Shown here: one piece after another, positions 34,095 to 34,145 of the stretch
How the letters are laid out: every line of letters starts with the position of its first letter
Numbering within the stretch: position 1 is the first letter of the stretch
NCBI GenBank assembly: GCA_029262315.1
Contig: JAJCZP010000101.1
Coordinates: 1 to 34,145 of the forward strand
Length of the DNA stretch: 34,145 nucleotides
Direction: 5' to 3'
DNA from: Deltaproteobacteria bacterium
Lineage (GTDB): Bacteria; Desulfobacterota; Binatia; UTPRO1
The notes under the pieces: model-generated
What the model was told of the DNA's origin: nothing
Seen by the model: only the letters and a program-made list of their open reading frames with translations
Databases searched by the model: none
Position numbers and translations under genes: made by a program

Positions 34095-34145
34095 GCGTCT
34101 CGCCTTTGGACGCGCGACTGGAGCGGCCGAAGGCAACGTGGCAGT
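34091..34145 (+). CDS. Possible start of a further gene in the sdh operon, truncated by window edge
   Basis: A GTG at 34091 overlaps the sdhB stop in the same GTGA arrangement used repeatedly in this window. The frame stays open to the edge, reading VSVSPLDARLERPKATWQ. Eighteen codons are too few to identify a product. GCGGGGCGG just upstream is purine-rich but not a clear ribosome-binding site. It could be a fourth operon gene or chance. Confidence 0.3.
   Translation, partial: MSVSPLDARLERPKATWQ

Overview
The window is a GC-rich, gene-dense stretch of chromosome from a bacterium that uses menaquinone. It carries a complete classical menaquinone locus, a menaquinone-type succinate dehydrogenase/fumarate reductase, a class I (Fe-S) fumarase, a RapA/HepA helicase, a sigma54-type activator and a long PAS histidine kinase. 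Codons end mostly in G or C, so long antisense ORFs shadow nearly every gene. The mix, including two small orphan families I associate with deltaproteobacteria-like lineages, suggests an uncultivated Gram-negative group of the Myxococcota/Desulfobacterota/Binatota/Rokubacteria kind. I cannot assign a phylum from this window. No rRNA, tRNA, CRISPR array, insertion sequence or phage gene was seen.

Left part (1-9500). The 5' end of a winged-helix plus AAA ATPase regulator runs off the left edge and diverges from a 74-residue orphan. A membrane-anchored coiled-coil protein and rapA follow on the minus strand. The fumarase is divergent from rapA and is followed by an envelope protein of unknown function. 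Next come a small exported protein and an FHA-domain protein, divergent around two tandem palindromes, and then a DUF937/YidB-like protein.

Centre (9557-20569). An AarF/ABC1 (UbiB-like) kinase diverges from a MerR-family regulator. The MerR gene overlaps the first gene of an uninterrupted chain menG-menF-menD-menH-menB-menA-menC-menE. Every junction overlaps by 4 to 20 bases, so the chain is probably one translationally coupled transcript taking chorismate to menaquinone. The one step without an obvious gene here is DHNA-CoA thioesterase; no polyprenyl diphosphate synthase is present either. The MerR operator-like palindromes lie between the kinase and this operon.

Right part (20558-34145). 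A serine beta-lactamase-like hydrolase and two small orphan genes lie on the minus strand. They are divergent from a GAF-sigma54 activator that is followed by a lactonase-like metallo-hydrolase. A PPOX-family flavoprotein and a glutathione S-transferase are divergent from each other, and the latter ends in a clear intrinsic terminator. A minus-strand set of PAS histidine kinase, FixJ-like regulator and LysR regulator lies divergent from a three-gene succinate dehydrogenase/fumarate reductase operon, whose subunits overlap start to stop. Fumarase, succinate dehydrogenase and menaquinone synthesis together describe a respiratory chain in which fumarate/succinate exchanges electrons with menaquinone. 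The regulators beside each block are plausible, untested controllers.
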